A stretch of 64,000 nt of DNA from Tritrichomonas musculus. Taxonomy: Eukaryota; Parabasalia; Tritrichomonadida; Tritrichomonadidae. Location: assembly GCA_039105265.1 (NCBI GenBank), contig JAPFFF010000004.1:7173501-7237500 (forward strand), given 5' to 3'. This document shows, in pieces, positions 30,400 to 41,229 of this stretch (position 1 is the stretch's first letter; every line of letters begins with the position of its first letter). Position numbers and translations under genes: made by a program. The notes beneath the pieces are model-generated. The model made no database searches. It had not been told where the DNA came from and saw only the letters and a list, made by a program, of their open reading frames with translations.

Positions 30400-31473
30400 A
30401 TGAGGTCTGAAGCATTTGTTGATAAAATGAAAAGTATTCAAAATTCCCTTCTGGAATTTCTTGAAGATGAATCAGATGCCAATGGCAAATATGAAAATTT
30501 CATTAATCTTATCTCGACTCAAAAAATCAATAATGAAGAATATGAATTCAAAGCATTATTACAATTAATAAACCACATTGGAAACAATCATCACCGTGTT
30601 CCGAATTTTATTTCTAAAATTGAGCGAGTTTTGAAGGAATTCAAACAGGAACTCCAAAAATCTTTTTCAAATTCAGAAATATTCGACATTTTCAAGGACA
30701 ACAAGAGAATCCTTCTATTTCTCCTTGAAGAAAAAATGATGATAATCGATGAATACATTTTTTCAATAATTACGAGTGACTTTTATGTCAAAAAGAACTA
30801 TTGTGAGTATTTTCAACCAGAAATCAAACCGTTTGTCACTCAAGAAAACATTGAAAAATACAGCTGCAAGAATAAATCATTAAAAGACGATAAATTCATT
30901 GAACGAATGAATAAAGAAATTGAAGCAAATTTCTATGAAAAACGACGAAAAGGAGAAAATGACGATTATTTGTGTGAACTGATTCGATTTGACGAAATTC
31001 AAGAATTTGTCAGATTTGTTGAACAAACAAATTTGCCACTTGAGGATAAAATTAAAAAATCAATTTTTGAAACGAACCAATTTTTTGTTGATAAATCTAA
31101 TGTTACCCTGCTTGAATATGCATCATTTTTTGGCTCTATTAAAATTATTCAATACTTAATAAGGAAAACAAAGATAGTAAATTCCAAAATATGGATTTAT
31201 TCAATCCATGCTAATAATGTCAAAATGATCCATCTTCTTGAAGACTATCAAATTGAACTTGATTTACAAGAAATTCTTAGAGAATCAATTGAATGTTATC
31301 ACAACAATATTTCAAACTACATCATTAATAATTTAATTAAAGAAGAAGATCTACGAAATAGCATTGAGAACAGTTATTATGACAATCATTATCGATATGC
31401 AGTTGAATATCAAAATTGTTTTTTTTTTTCCAACAAACATGAAATACGAAAACATGTTTCTTTATTTATGTGA
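30400..31473 (+). CDS. DUF3447-ankyrin head gene, copy A, frameshifted near its end
   Basis: From the ATG at 30400 (the start conserved with copy B) the protein runs 357 aa. An earlier in-frame ATG at 30298 would add 34 residues not available in copy B. It carries the DUF3447 core (IFDIFKDNKRILLFLLEEKM, SIITSDFYVKKNY) and the KRRKGENDDYLCELIRFDEI block, then ankyrin-like pairs (LLEYASFFGSIKIIQYLIRK). It is nearly identical to copy B at 42153 until a longer T run near 31420-31430 shifts the frame; the original end continues to about 31558 in another frame. Whether this is a real mutation or a sequencing slip in a homopolymer cannot be told here. A 188-bp ankyrin array follows directly. Confidence 0.8.
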   Translation: MRSEAFVDKMKSIQNSLLEFLEDESDANGKYENFINLISTQKINNEEYEFKALLQLINHIGNNHHRVPNFISKIERVLKEFKQELQKSFSNSEIFDIFKDNKRILLFLLEEKMMIIDEYIFSIITSDFYVKKNYCEYFQPEIKPFVTQENIEKYSCKNKSLKDDKFIERMNKEIEANFYEKRRKGENDDYLCELIRFDEIQEFVRFVEQTNLPLEDKIKKSIFETNQFFVDKSNVTLLEYASFFGSIKIIQYLIRKTKIVNSKIWIYSIHANNVKMIHLLEDYQIELDLQEILRESIECYHNNISNYIINNLIKEEDLRNSIENSYYDNHYRYAVEYQNCFFFSNKHEIRKHVSLFM

Positions 31474-31559
31474 ATTTGACTATTACACACTTGTAAAACT
31501 TTATTTGATAGAAGGAACCATTGATATCAATGCAAAAATTAAAACATTAATCATTTAAA

Positions 31560-33062
31560 TTGCATTTTAAATTGAAAACATTCATAAAATTCAAATCTAA
31601 CTTTTTTCATTCAATTGAAAAATTGAAATATTTATGGAATTTAGCTCGAACATTTAATTGTACAGCGTTGATTCGTGCTGCATTTAAAGGTCATAAAGAA
31701 ATTGTTGAACTATTAATAAGACAAGAAGGCATTGATCTCAACATTCAAAACATTTTAAATCGAAAACATTCATAATATTCAAATCTAATTTTTTTAATAT
31801 GATTGAAAAATTGGATTATTAATGGAATTTAACTCGAACATTTAATTTCACTGCGTTGATTTGGGCTGCAAGAGAAGGTCATAAAGAAATTGTTGAATTA
31901 TTAATAAGACAAGAAGGCATTGATCTCAACATAAAAAATATTTTAAGTCGAAAACATTCATTTTATTCAAATCTAACTTTTTTCATTCAATTGAAAAATT
32001 GAAATATTTATGAAATTTAACTCAAACATTTAATTCTACTGCGTTGATTCTTGCTGCACTAAAAGGTCATAAAGAAATTGTTGAACTATTAATAAGACAA
32101 AAAGGCATTAATATCAACATTCAAGAAATTTTAAATCGAAAATATTCATAATATTCAAATCTAACTTTTTTCATTCAATTGAAAAATTGAAATATTTATG
32201 AAATTTAACTCGAACATTTAATTATACTGCGTTGATTCTTGCTGCACTAAAAGGTCATAAAGAAATTGTTGAACTATTAATAAGACAAGAAGGCATTAAT
32301 ATCAACATTCAAGACATTTTAAATCGAAAATATTCATAATATTCAAATCTAACTTTTTTCATGATATTAAAAAATTGAAATATTTATGGAATTTAACTCG
32401 AACATTTAATTATACTGCGTTGATTCTTGCTGCATTGGAAGGCCATAAAGAAATTGTTGAACTATTAATAAGACAAGAAGGCATTAATATCAACATTCAA
32501 GACATTTTAAATCGAAAATATTCATAATATTCAAATCTAACTTTTTTCATGATATTAAAAAATTGAAATGTTTATGGAATTTAACTCGAACATTTAATTA
32601 TACTGCGTTGATTTATGCTGCACCAGAAGGCCATAAAGAAATTGTTGAACTATTAATAAGACAAGAAGGCATTGATCTCAACATAAAAAATATTTTAAAT
32701 CGAAAATATTCATAATATTCAAATCTAGCTTTTTTCATGATATTGAAAAATTGAAATATTTATGGAATTTAACTCGAACATTTAATTATACTGCGTTGAT
32801 TTGGGCTGTAAAAGTAGGCCATAAAGAAATTGTTGAACTATAAAAAAGACAAAAAGGCATTAATATCAACATTCAAGACATTTTAAATCGAAAATATTCA
32901 TAATATTCAAATCTAACTTTTTTCATGATATTGAAAAATTGGATGATTTATGGAATTTTAAAATAAAATATTCATAAAGATGCCATTGACTATGCAAGAG
33001 AAAACAATCATCAAGAAATTGTTGACCTTCTGTCTAAAGGACTGATTAAAGTAAAACATTAA
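31560..33062 (+). repeat. 188-bp ankyrin-unit array A (7 units + C-terminal cap)
   Basis: Seven tandem units of about 188 bases each encode one ankyrin repeat (NxTALIxAAxxGHKEIVELL, then IRQEGIDLNIQNILNRK). A cap unit ending at 33062 reads AIDYARENNHQEIVDLLSKG, then LIKVKH and a stop. Nearly every unit ends in a stop just after NRKxS, and 188 is 3 x 62 + 2, so successive units lie in different frames. Differences cluster at a few codons: the residue before TAL (C, F, S, Y), the one after LI (R, W, L, Y) and the pair before GHKE (FK, RE, LK, LE, PE, KV). The seventh unit has an additional stop. Confidence 0.85.
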
Positions 33063-33529
33063 AGCGAGAAATTGAAGTCTAAATGATTAATAAAAATTAA
33101 TTACTGCATTAAATCATAGTTATATTTTAATCTTTAATACGAAAATATTTTCATATGATATTATTGGTCCTTTTTATTCATGAACAGGATGACATAAATT
33201 TTGAACTTCTTTTGCAATGATGTTTTCTGTTCATATCTTTGAGATTTAACTTGTGAGTTCCTACTGAAGGTGGATTTATAAACTAAATTTCCGAGATTTA
33301 GAAATGCTGAACATTTTATTTTGCTAGAAAGTTCATATTTTGAACCTCTTGAAAATAAATTATGATTTCTTTTACAGAGACTTCATTGCTTAAGTTCCAA
33401 ATTGGCCATTGTCATTATAATAATAATATTTTTATTTTTTATTTTTTGAATAACTTTCATTGAATATACCAATGAATAATTAAAAAAAAAAAATTCTGAA
33501 GAACATGTTTCACATAATATTTGCCAATT
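33063..33529. other. Downstream flank shared with locus B, then unclear spacer
   Basis: About 120 bases after the cap (to about 33205) are nearly identical to 45967-46110, marking the end of the duplicated block. Beyond it a minus-strand stretch around 33215-33340 may be coding debris (Ser/Lys-rich) but is unidentifiable. Confidence 0.5.
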
Positions 33530-33690
33530 TCATAAAATTATTTCTAGCTTCTTTTTTTGAGATCTTAATTTGAGGAGTTGAAGACGAGTTCTAGAAAGAA
33601 TCGAAGCTTTTGGATGTTTAGAAAGGAAAGAAAGAGTTTTTTCAGTATCTTCACTTGGCCTTCCTTTTAAACAATTTATATCTGAGAAAG
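33530..33690 (-). pseudogene. Unidentified gene fragment
   Basis: About 50 codons ending at a TGA at 33530 read GRPSEDTEKTLSFLSKHPKA, then SILSRTRLQLLKLRSQKKK. The base use is gene-like and contrasts with the flanks. No start or longer frame is available upstream and no family is recognised. Confidence 0.35.
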
Positions 33691-34068
33691 AGATGAGCAT
33701 TCATGAAATGTACAAGAGTTAATAATAGTAAAAACAGAAAGAATAATAGAGATACAAAGAAAAACTTTGGTTGATCCTTTTTTTGTGATATCTGATATTT
33801 TAATAGCATTAAATATTTAAATGTATTTTGTTCTCTAAATTCATAATTTTTTGAATTTTCAAATATTAACATGATTTGTATGATTCTTTGCATTTTACTA
33901 TTTTAAAATATACAATTGAATTAAGCATTTTGTTTTGAATATATTAAATTGATATATAAAGCACTTTTTAAAAATTAAATTGAAAAGAAACAGCTACTTA
34001 TATTAAGTATAAATCCATAATAGCAATTATTATTTTCATTTCGTACTACTCTAAATTTCTTTAAATCA

Positions 34069-34533
34069 TTAAAATGCGTTTTCTTGCATCGCTGGAATAA
34101 TTATCTGAGATAATGATGTGCATTTTACGAAAGCATTCTCTTCAATTCTATTTAATGAAGATGGAGTTTCAAATGTTACTTTTTCAAGTGATGAACATTC
34201 TTTAAATGCATTATTTCCAATGTTTGTCACTGAAAAAAGAATGTGTATTTCAATTAATGAAGAGCAAAATACAAAAGAACCATTCTCAATATGTTTTACA
34301 GATGAAGGGATGTTGATTTCTGAAAGTGAAGAACAATCAATAAATGAAAAACTTGGTGTTGATTCTATCAAAGATTCAATCACTACCTTCATCAAAGATG
34401 AGAACCTCACAAAATTAGAAATATTAAATTGAGTTAATAATGAGAATCCCTTAAAAGAACCTTGTCCAATTGAAGCAACCGTTGAAGAAATGGTTAGTTT
34501 AGTAAGTGAATAAGAATTTATAAGAAGGAGCAC
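34069..34533 (-). pseudogene. Fragment of a BspA-like repeat region, copied from the kinase-BspA gene
   Basis: About 150 codons of LRR_5 units (SVKHIENGSFVFCSSLIEIH, IGNNAFKECSSLEKVTFETP) are almost identical to part of the kinase-BspA protein near 47180-47640. There is no kinase or Sel1 part and no proper start, so it is a truncated duplicate. With the ankyrin array upstream it repeats the order seen at locus B. Confidence 0.8.
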
Positions 34534-34678
34534 AAATGATTAAGAATGAACAATAATTCATTATATCATTTATTATTGTCAATTATTAACTAAAATTACT
34601 CGTTTTTAGTCGAATTTGTTAGAATTATGAAATGATCATTGGAAATAGATGTTATTTTGCGTGTACAAATAGCGTTAT

Positions 34679-34846
34679 TACTTGAAAATTGGTGCTGTTT
34701 CAGGTACCATCACAGAAAATGCTGATTATAAACTATTAATCGAGTTTGACAATGCCGAAGATCCACTAATAAGCCACAAAGTTCAAAAGGTACTCTCCTA
34801 TTATTTTGCTTCGTTTTCTCAATTTTCTGCGGTCTTTCAATTTTAA
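34679..34846 (+). pseudogene. Unidentified gene fragment
   Basis: About 55 codons read gene-like: YLKIGAVSGTITENADYKLL, IEFDNAEDPLISHKVQKVL and an aromatic end before a stop at 34844-34846. No start is visible and the upstream frame is closed. The family is not recognised. Confidence 0.35.
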
Positions 34847-35288
34847 AAGAATTTTATTTCATTCAAAATAAAAAAATGATTTTCTCAAAGAATTAAAGGA
34901 AATCAAAAAAAAAAAAAAAAAAATGTGATTCATTCCTGAGTGCATAACAACTGCTAATTTATTTGCATAATGAACAATTTTGGTATTTCACCATTAAAAA
35001 AAAATATTAAAAATATATATTCACAAAAATTGACGAATGGAACAATGCCCAATTAAGTGGAATAGCACAAAGAATTAGATTTGAAAAAGGTTCAAAAAAG
35101 AAAAAAAAAAAGATTTTACTAGCTAGATTTTGTTGAAATTAAACTCTTATTTGATGAAAAATAAAGATAAAAGTTAAAAAAAAAAATTGAATAGATTTTT
35201 GAAAATTTTATTTATAGAAAATAAATACTTATCAAAAAATTCAAAGGATAAAAAATAAAATATAAAAAAGACCAACAATTGCTGCGAA
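34847..35288. other. A-rich spacer before the helicase-kinase gene
   Basis: Several A runs of 9-19 bases and no open frame of note. No clear initiator motif was seen before the ATG at 35289. Confidence 0.5.
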
Positions 35289-37700
35289 ATGTTTATCAGT
35301 GGATCTGAAAATCAAGATGATGTTCTTGAAATGTTACGAAATGATGAAAAAATCCCTCTTCTTCCAATGAAACCTTTCGATGAAATCATTACTGGTCCAA
35401 TTTCGGTACCTATTCTTCAAGTAATTGATGATTTAGGTTTTCCCCAACCAACAAAAATCCAAAGCCAAGCAATTCCTATATTAAATGAACAAAAAGCAGA
35501 TCTTATTGCGCAAGCTCAGATTGGCTCAGGAAAAACAATTGCTTTCTTAGTTTCAATGCTTCTTCACATAGATAAAAATATTCATTTACCACAAGCAATA
35601 TGCTTATGCCATGCCAGAGAACTTACGCAACAAACTTTCAACGTATTTACTAAAATGAACGAATATACAAAATTTAAGGGAGGAATTTGCACCAATAATA
35701 TGGAGCCTCCTCCCAAAGATGCTCAACTTTTATTTGGAGCTCCAGCTTCATTTAATTACAATGTAAAAGAAGGCGTTATTGATATTTCTCATGTTAATCT
35801 TCTCGTTATCGATGAAGCAGATGCAATCCTTGAAAAGGGATGCACCCACTATGGACCTACGATGAAGCTTATTAAAACTCTTCCAGAGCAAGTTCAATAT
35901 GCATTCTTTTCCGACACATTTCCTAATTCTGTTATTGAGACAGTTAAAAAGCTTCGTAATGATATCATTACAATCCGTGCAAAGAGGAGAAAACTTCTTC
36001 CTGAAACAATTAAGCACTGGTATACAAGAGTTAATAATGAAGATGAAGCTAAACGTTGTATATTAGAACTTATTGACATTTTTGCAAAAGGACAAACATT
36101 AATTTTTGCTCGTTCCAAAGATAAAGTGAAAGTAATTTACGAGTTTTTGCATTCAAATAATGTCACTTGCAGACCATTCTCATCATATTTGACTCCAGAA
36201 CAACGAGATGAAAACTTGGAAGCATTCCTTAATGAAGAATTTAGAGTTCTCATTACAGATTCTCTTGCTCTTGGTATTAATATTCCACAAATATATCTTG
36301 TTATTAATTATCAAACGCCGATTATATGGAAATCAACGTTCAACTTCAGCGGTCAGCCAACAAAGAAACATTACCCTGACTGTGATACATACGGCCGCCG
36401 TGCTAGAAGAGCTGGCCTTTTTGGAAAACCTGGTCTTTGCTTCACAATTGTTACCGATCAACCAGATGAATATGATCTAAAAGACTTCAGTAGCGTTAGG
36501 CAACTTAACTTTCGGCTTAATTTCATCGAAAATGATCAGCTCAAAACACTTCCAGAAAAAATTGCCGCAGAAAACAGCAAAAATGATCCTCCTGTTATTG
36601 AAGAATCAACTGTAAAAGCCAATCTGAGCCAACTTCATGAATATCAAGACCGAATTGATAAGAGACCAAATAGTTACACAAAAAGTGATGATCGACATAT
36701 AAGTGAAAAAGTTCATCTTTTTGATAAGATTTATTCATCTTTTTCAATACATAAATTTGAAAATATTTCTATTAATGAAGAAGATGAGAAATCGCATGTA
36801 CTAGTTGAGACAATTAATGATGGCTCGACCTCTATAACGTACAAAATTTTTGACACGAAGAAGAATCTTTTTATGTGCAAAAAAGTGTTGAAATATAAAG
36901 GCGATCAAAGTGAAATCAAGAACGCTCAAAATGCATTGAAAGAGTTCCAAATTTTGCATGAAATCGATCATCCAAATATCTGCAAGGCGATTGGGCTGAA
37001 CACGTCAGAAATGATTGAAATCTTTAAAAATGGGAAGAAAGAAAAAGTGCCAACGATTGCACTTTTTTTTGAATACAATCAATATCGACTTGATGAAATC
37101 TTAAAAATAGAAAAAATAAACAACACAATGAAGACGAAAATTGTCATTGAAATCGTCCATGCAATGAATTACATCCACAAGAAAGGACTCATTCATCGTG
37201 ATTTAAAAATTGAAAACATTATGTTGAACTCAATTTTTGAAACAAAAATTATCGGTTTTGGTCTTGTCAAAATTAATGAATATGTCAATGATCAATTTTC
37301 GTTCGTTAACGAATCAATGACAAAATGTGTTGGAACGTTGGCTTACATGTCTCCTGAAATGCTAAATGAAGAAGAATACGATAATAAAACTGACGTTTTT
37401 TCTTTCGGTGTCGTTTTGCACTTCATTTTTATCGGATCTTTGCCAATACAAGGAATGAAAGATAAACTAATTGGGAAAAAAATTAAATTGCCTCCTCCTT
37501 CAGCATCATTATCACAGTCATGCATTGAACTCTTAGAGAAATGCTTTGAACCATCACCAAAGGATCGTCCTTCGTTTGAAACAATTTTGGATGACTTGAG
37601 AAAGATGTCTTTTAAATTGGCACCAGATGTTGATTCATTTATTTTATCACAAAAAGATAGACAACTTGATGCAATTGAAAGTTTGTATGAATTTATATAA
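35289..37700 (+). CDS. DEAD-box RNA helicase (Dbp5/DDX19-like) fused to a probable pseudokinase
   Basis: In this 803-aa protein residues 1-410 form a DEAD-box helicase: Q motif near 50-62, motif I AQIGSGKT (76-83), Ia HARELTQQ, motif II DEAD (175-178), motif III as SDT (208-210) instead of SAT, IV LIFARS, V ITDSLALGINIP and VI as GRRARRAGLFG in place of HRIGRTGRFG. The layout is closest to Dbp5/DDX19, the mRNA-export ATPase. A linker with LHEYQDRID leads to a TKL-type kinase domain at about 495-785 with HRDLKIEN (636-643) intact, but DFG is GFG (656-658) and no glycine loop is evident. Loss of the metal-binding Asp suggests a pseudokinase. One uninterrupted frame covers both parts. The altered motifs III and VI may weaken RNA unwinding. 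Confidence 0.85.
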   Translation: MFISGSENQDDVLEMLRNDEKIPLLPMKPFDEIITGPISVPILQVIDDLGFPQPTKIQSQAIPILNEQKADLIAQAQIGSGKTIAFLVSMLLHIDKNIHLPQAICLCHARELTQQTFNVFTKMNEYTKFKGGICTNNMEPPPKDAQLLFGAPASFNYNVKEGVIDISHVNLLVIDEADAILEKGCTHYGPTMKLIKTLPEQVQYAFFSDTFPNSVIETVKKLRNDIITIRAKRRKLLPETIKHWYTRVNNEDEAKRCILELIDIFAKGQTLIFARSKDKVKVIYEFLHSNNVTCRPFSSYLTPEQRDENLEAFLNEEFRVLITDSLALGINIPQIYLVINYQTPIIWKSTFNFSGQPTKKHYPDCDTYGRRARRAGLFGKPGLCFTIVTDQPDEYDLKDFSSVRQLNFRLNFIENDQLKTLPEKIAAENSKNDPPVIEESTVKANLSQLHEYQDRIDKRPNSYTKSDDRHISEKVHLFDKIYSSFSIHKFENISINEEDEKSHVLVETINDGSTSITYKIFDTKKNLFMCKKVLKYKGDQSEIKNAQNALKEFQILHEIDHPNICKAIGLNTSEMIEIFKNGKKEKVPTIALFFEYNQYRLDEILKIEKINNTMKTKIVIEIVHAMNYIHKKGLIHRDLKIENIMLNSIFETKIIGFGLVKINEYVNDQFSFVNESMTKCVGTLAYMSPEMLNEEEYDNKTDVFSFGVVLHFIFIGSLPIQGMKDKLIGKKIKLPPPSASLSQSCIELLEKCFEPSPKDRPSFETILDDLRKMSFKLAPDVDSFILSQKDRQLDAIESLYEFI

Positions 37701-38735
37701 TATATCTAAGGTTAGAGTATAAATTTGTCTAAGTTCCTAAAAAACAAGAAAATTAATATGTAAAAGATAGATTAAAAATTTTAATTTATATTTTGCATAT
37801 GGTAAAGCATTATTTGTCATTTTTTAAAGGAGTGATATGGAAAAAAAAAATTTTTTTATTATTTCATATCGCATGTTATACAATATATATCTTGTTTTTT
37901 GGAATAATTTCTGGTTCTGCAATTAAAACATAACCAAATAAAACATAACCAAATAAAATCATTAGATATAGATTCTCATTCTTATTTGGTTATTGTTTTT
38001 AATAAAATTCATAAGAGAATCATATTAGAAATCGAATTGAATGATGTTATTGACCTTGTTGTGAATGTGTATTGAACAAATTGAATGAACGAACGAATGA
38101 AACGAACTTGTTATGAATGTATTGAATGTTGTAATTGAAGGGAATGAAAACAAGAAGGTGACGAAAATCGGGTGAGAATTCACCTCTTCACCTTTAAATG
38201 AAAAATACGTGATTGTTGTTAATGATTCGATTGTTGTTGATGATACTAAATAATGTTAATACTGTTGTTGTTAATGGATGCTGTTAATGATAGATGCCGT
38301 CGTTGATAGATGTTTGTTGTTGATAATGATGCTAAATAATGTTAATACTGTTCTTGTTGATAGATGATGCCGTTGATAATGATGCTAAATAATGTTAATA
38401 CTGATGTTGATGATAAATGATGGTGATGATAATATTAATAATGTTGTTGTCGATATTAATAATGTTAATAGATGGTGTTGATGTTAATAAATGATGTTGA
38501 TGCTGTTGTCGATAGATGTTAATAGTAAATGTTGTTGATGTTGATGGTAATATTAATAATGATAGATATTGTTAATGATAGATGGTGATGCTGTTGATAG
38601 ATGGTGATGTTGGTTGATGCTAAATAATGTTAATACTGTTGATAATGATAAATGCTGTTGTTGATAGATGTTAATAGATGGTGTTGTTGTTGTTAATGTC
38701 GTTGTTGATAATAATACTAAATAATATTAATAATG
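37701..38735. repeat. G/T-rich low-complexity repeat, C-poor strand
   Basis: From about 38040 to 38735 the plus strand is rich in G, T and A and almost free of C. The motif GATGCTAAATAATGTTAATA (or close variants) recurs about five times (near 38243, 38330, 38382, 38618 and 38708) among GTTGTTGAT trinucleotides. It directly abuts the Polinton fossil and may belong to it. Confidence 0.6.
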
Positions 38736-39071
38736 TTAATGATATATGTTCTCGGGGTGATTGTTGTTCAATGCTACATACAACTTAGAGTAGAACTCCG
38801 CAGCGATGTTAATGGTAGGTACGATGAGTATGAACTTGTTATCAGGTACTGTGTTATAGATCCATTTCCTTATTGCTGTTGATTTGCCTGAACCAATAGG
38901 TGCTTGACAAATGAACTTCTTTATGGTTTTCTCTATGGTTATCTCTTCTTCTTCTGTGCTTTTAGTATAAGTGATTTCATATGATTTAACGGGAAGGCTC
39001 TCAAACACATTCCAGTCAACATATTGCTTGGTTGTCATTTGGACAAGAATAAAAACAAAAAAAGAAAACAA
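38736..39071 (-). pseudogene. Helicase-like part of the Polinton fossil
   Basis: A short N-terminal piece with a Walker A motif (APIGSGKST) and a FILIVPTINIA strand resembles the start of a superfamily 2 or origin-binding-type helicase. It is part of the fossil and incomplete. Confidence 0.5.
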
Positions 39072-39159
39072 ATGATGTGTATTTAATTGGATGTGTATTT
39101 GTGCTTATGAGGGTGTTGTGTTTGCTATGATAAGTAGATGTTTACTAGGTTCTTAATGG

Positions 39160-39390
39160 TATTATACTTATGAAGGTAAATATTTGGTCACGTTACTGAC
39201 ACAAAATCTGACGCCTAGTATAGAAGCTTGTGGAAATTGTGTCATAGCGTGACAGAATTGACACAAGGCGTTAGGTCTGTGGGAGAGTAGCGACCGCAGC
39301 CGTATGCGAAGCTCCAAGCGAAGGTGTGCCTGAGCTTGGCTGCGAGCGAGTTGGGCTGGGGGAGAGAAGCGAACCACAGCCTGACGTATA
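39160..39390. repeat. GC-rich insert-like segment with direct and inverted repeats
   Basis: This segment is far richer in G and C than anything nearby. A ~23-base motif, GGGAGAGTAGCGACCGCAGC-like, occurs at 39279-39301 and again at 39357-39381. An inverted pair (TGACACAA...ACGCC and GGCGT...TTGTGTCA) flanks the first copy. It looks like a separate short element lodged in the fossil. Confidence 0.5.
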
Positions 39391-40153
39391 CTACTTCATA
39401 AAAATCATCAAAACATAAATTTGATGCACTTTGATTATATATGTATCTCAATTGTTGTTTATTAAAACATGGAAATATAAATAATGTTGTTATTTCATTT
39501 TTGATATGCGGTTTAAGTCCTTTCCATCCCTGAATCAATAAAAAGAATGTCATATTTGTATGTCTGCATCTTCTCAATAATTGGGAAAAATAAGATGTTT
39601 CATTTGAAAATAATTTACTATTGCTAATATCATCAAACAAAACAATTGTATGTAAATATTTATTATCAAACCCATCAATGTGTAATACATCAAATAATTC
39701 ATCAATTTCTTTATCTGTTGTGTTCAACTGCGGATCTTTTAACATATTTTCCAAATTATTGTTCTTAATAGCATAATACTCATTTTTAGATTTCAATATT
39801 TTTTCAATAATTTTCTGTGCATCATCTTCTTTAATTGTTATAATCGGTAAATATGGCTCTATTAATGATTTCAATGCTAAAAATGATCTATCACTCTCAC
39901 ATCCATCTTTAGTTACATAAATAAGTAAATGATGTGTTCTCATCAAAGCTATTTTAATGATTTCTTCAAGTGCAATCACTGTTTTACCCTGACCCTGCTT
40001 ACCAACAATCACATTTACTGAATTATATCTAACATTGATATCTGGATGGATTTCTTCAATGAATGCACCACTCATGTCATTCTTTCTATTTGTCAACACC
40101 TCGTTTACTTTATTTTTGACTATTTCATTCAATGGAATACACTTATCAATCAT
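39242..40153 (-). pseudogene. FtsK/HerA-type packaging ATPase part of the Polinton fossil
   Basis: The reading unit carries Walker A GKQGQGKT and a Walker B-like IVLFDDI, followed by an arginine-rich RRCRHTNMTFF stretch and an LLIQGWKGL strand, the pattern of Polinton and large-DNA-virus genome-packaging ATPases. Its tail runs into the GC-rich segment, so the natural end is not intact. Confidence 0.7.
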
Positions 40154-40297
40154 GTTTATGACATGTAAAAATAGATTAATATATCAATTCATTTAACTCT
40201 TACTCCAAAAATGCATTTTCATCATCAATAATTTCTGGTGGTGGTGGGACATTTGCAGCATGTTGATTAACTTCGCCATTATCATTACTTGGTATAT

Positions 40298-41227
40298 TTA
40301 ATGATGATTGAATACTATTTCTAAGTACTTTACAAAGTTATCATATGAATGATTCTCCGTATTATGTCGGAATTTGTATACTTCCTCTTTGACCATTTCG
40401 TCAAGTTGAGATTTAGCTGCTTTTCGTTTCTTTATTTTATTCAATTCTTCTGGACTTAAATTATTTTCTGGATCAAATTTTTGCTTTATAAGATGTTGCC
40501 ATGTTGCACCACAAAGTTTAGAATAAAGTAGCATCTTTAACTTTCCAGGTATATTTCTACGAATTACATCTTCTATGGGAGCAACTGCATCATTAAATGC
40601 TGAATTAAATACATTTTTCTTATACATTTCATATGCTGATTGAGGACGTGGTGCTCTTTGTGGTGTTCTATAAAATTGAGGTAAACGTTCAGGATGTGAT
40701 TCAACAACTGTACCAATTTGAGGTATTAATTCATCTCTAGTTACATCTTCATATGTAAAATATTTAACACCTATCTGATCTCTAATGTAATCATCTCTAC
40801 CATATTTTTTAACTGGTTGGTTATTTGCGTCTAAATGTCGTAATCTCTCAGCTTTTCTTGCTTCTCTTGTTGGAAAAGTACCATAATATGTCAAATCATC
40901 TGCCCATTTCGATTTAGTTGTTGTATATCCATTAACAATCAATGGTTGATCATCTTTATTAACAACAATCACATCTGGAATACCATCATCATTTTTATCA
41001 ACCATGTTATCAATAGTATCTGGTCCACTTGGATCTTTTTTAAGTAAACGCCATTGAGATTTTGGATTCGCTTCATTATGTTTATTAACAATATTTGCAG
41101 CTCCTTCTGGTGACATAGCCGATACCATTCTTTTGATATCACTTGGTGCAATTCCTTTTGCTTGTAATCCTAAAACAACATCAGCTAATTGAGCCATTCC
41201 ATTCTTAGTTCTCGCTTTTGCAGTCAT
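40298..41227 (-). pseudogene. Unassigned Polinton protein
   Basis: This long basic protein unit starts MTAKARTKNGMAQLADVVLG and has a Pro/Arg-rich middle (FYRTPQRAPRPQSAYEMYKK). It lies next to the packaging ATPase on the same strand, as in trichomonad Mavericks, where the neighbour is a virion- or replication-associated protein of unsettled function. Confidence 0.5.
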
Positions 41228-41229
41228 GT

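Noticed and set aside
38040-38735. Trinucleotide-rich region as a coding poly-amino-acid gene
   Set aside because: Unit spacing is irregular and no long frame with a plausible protein runs through it.
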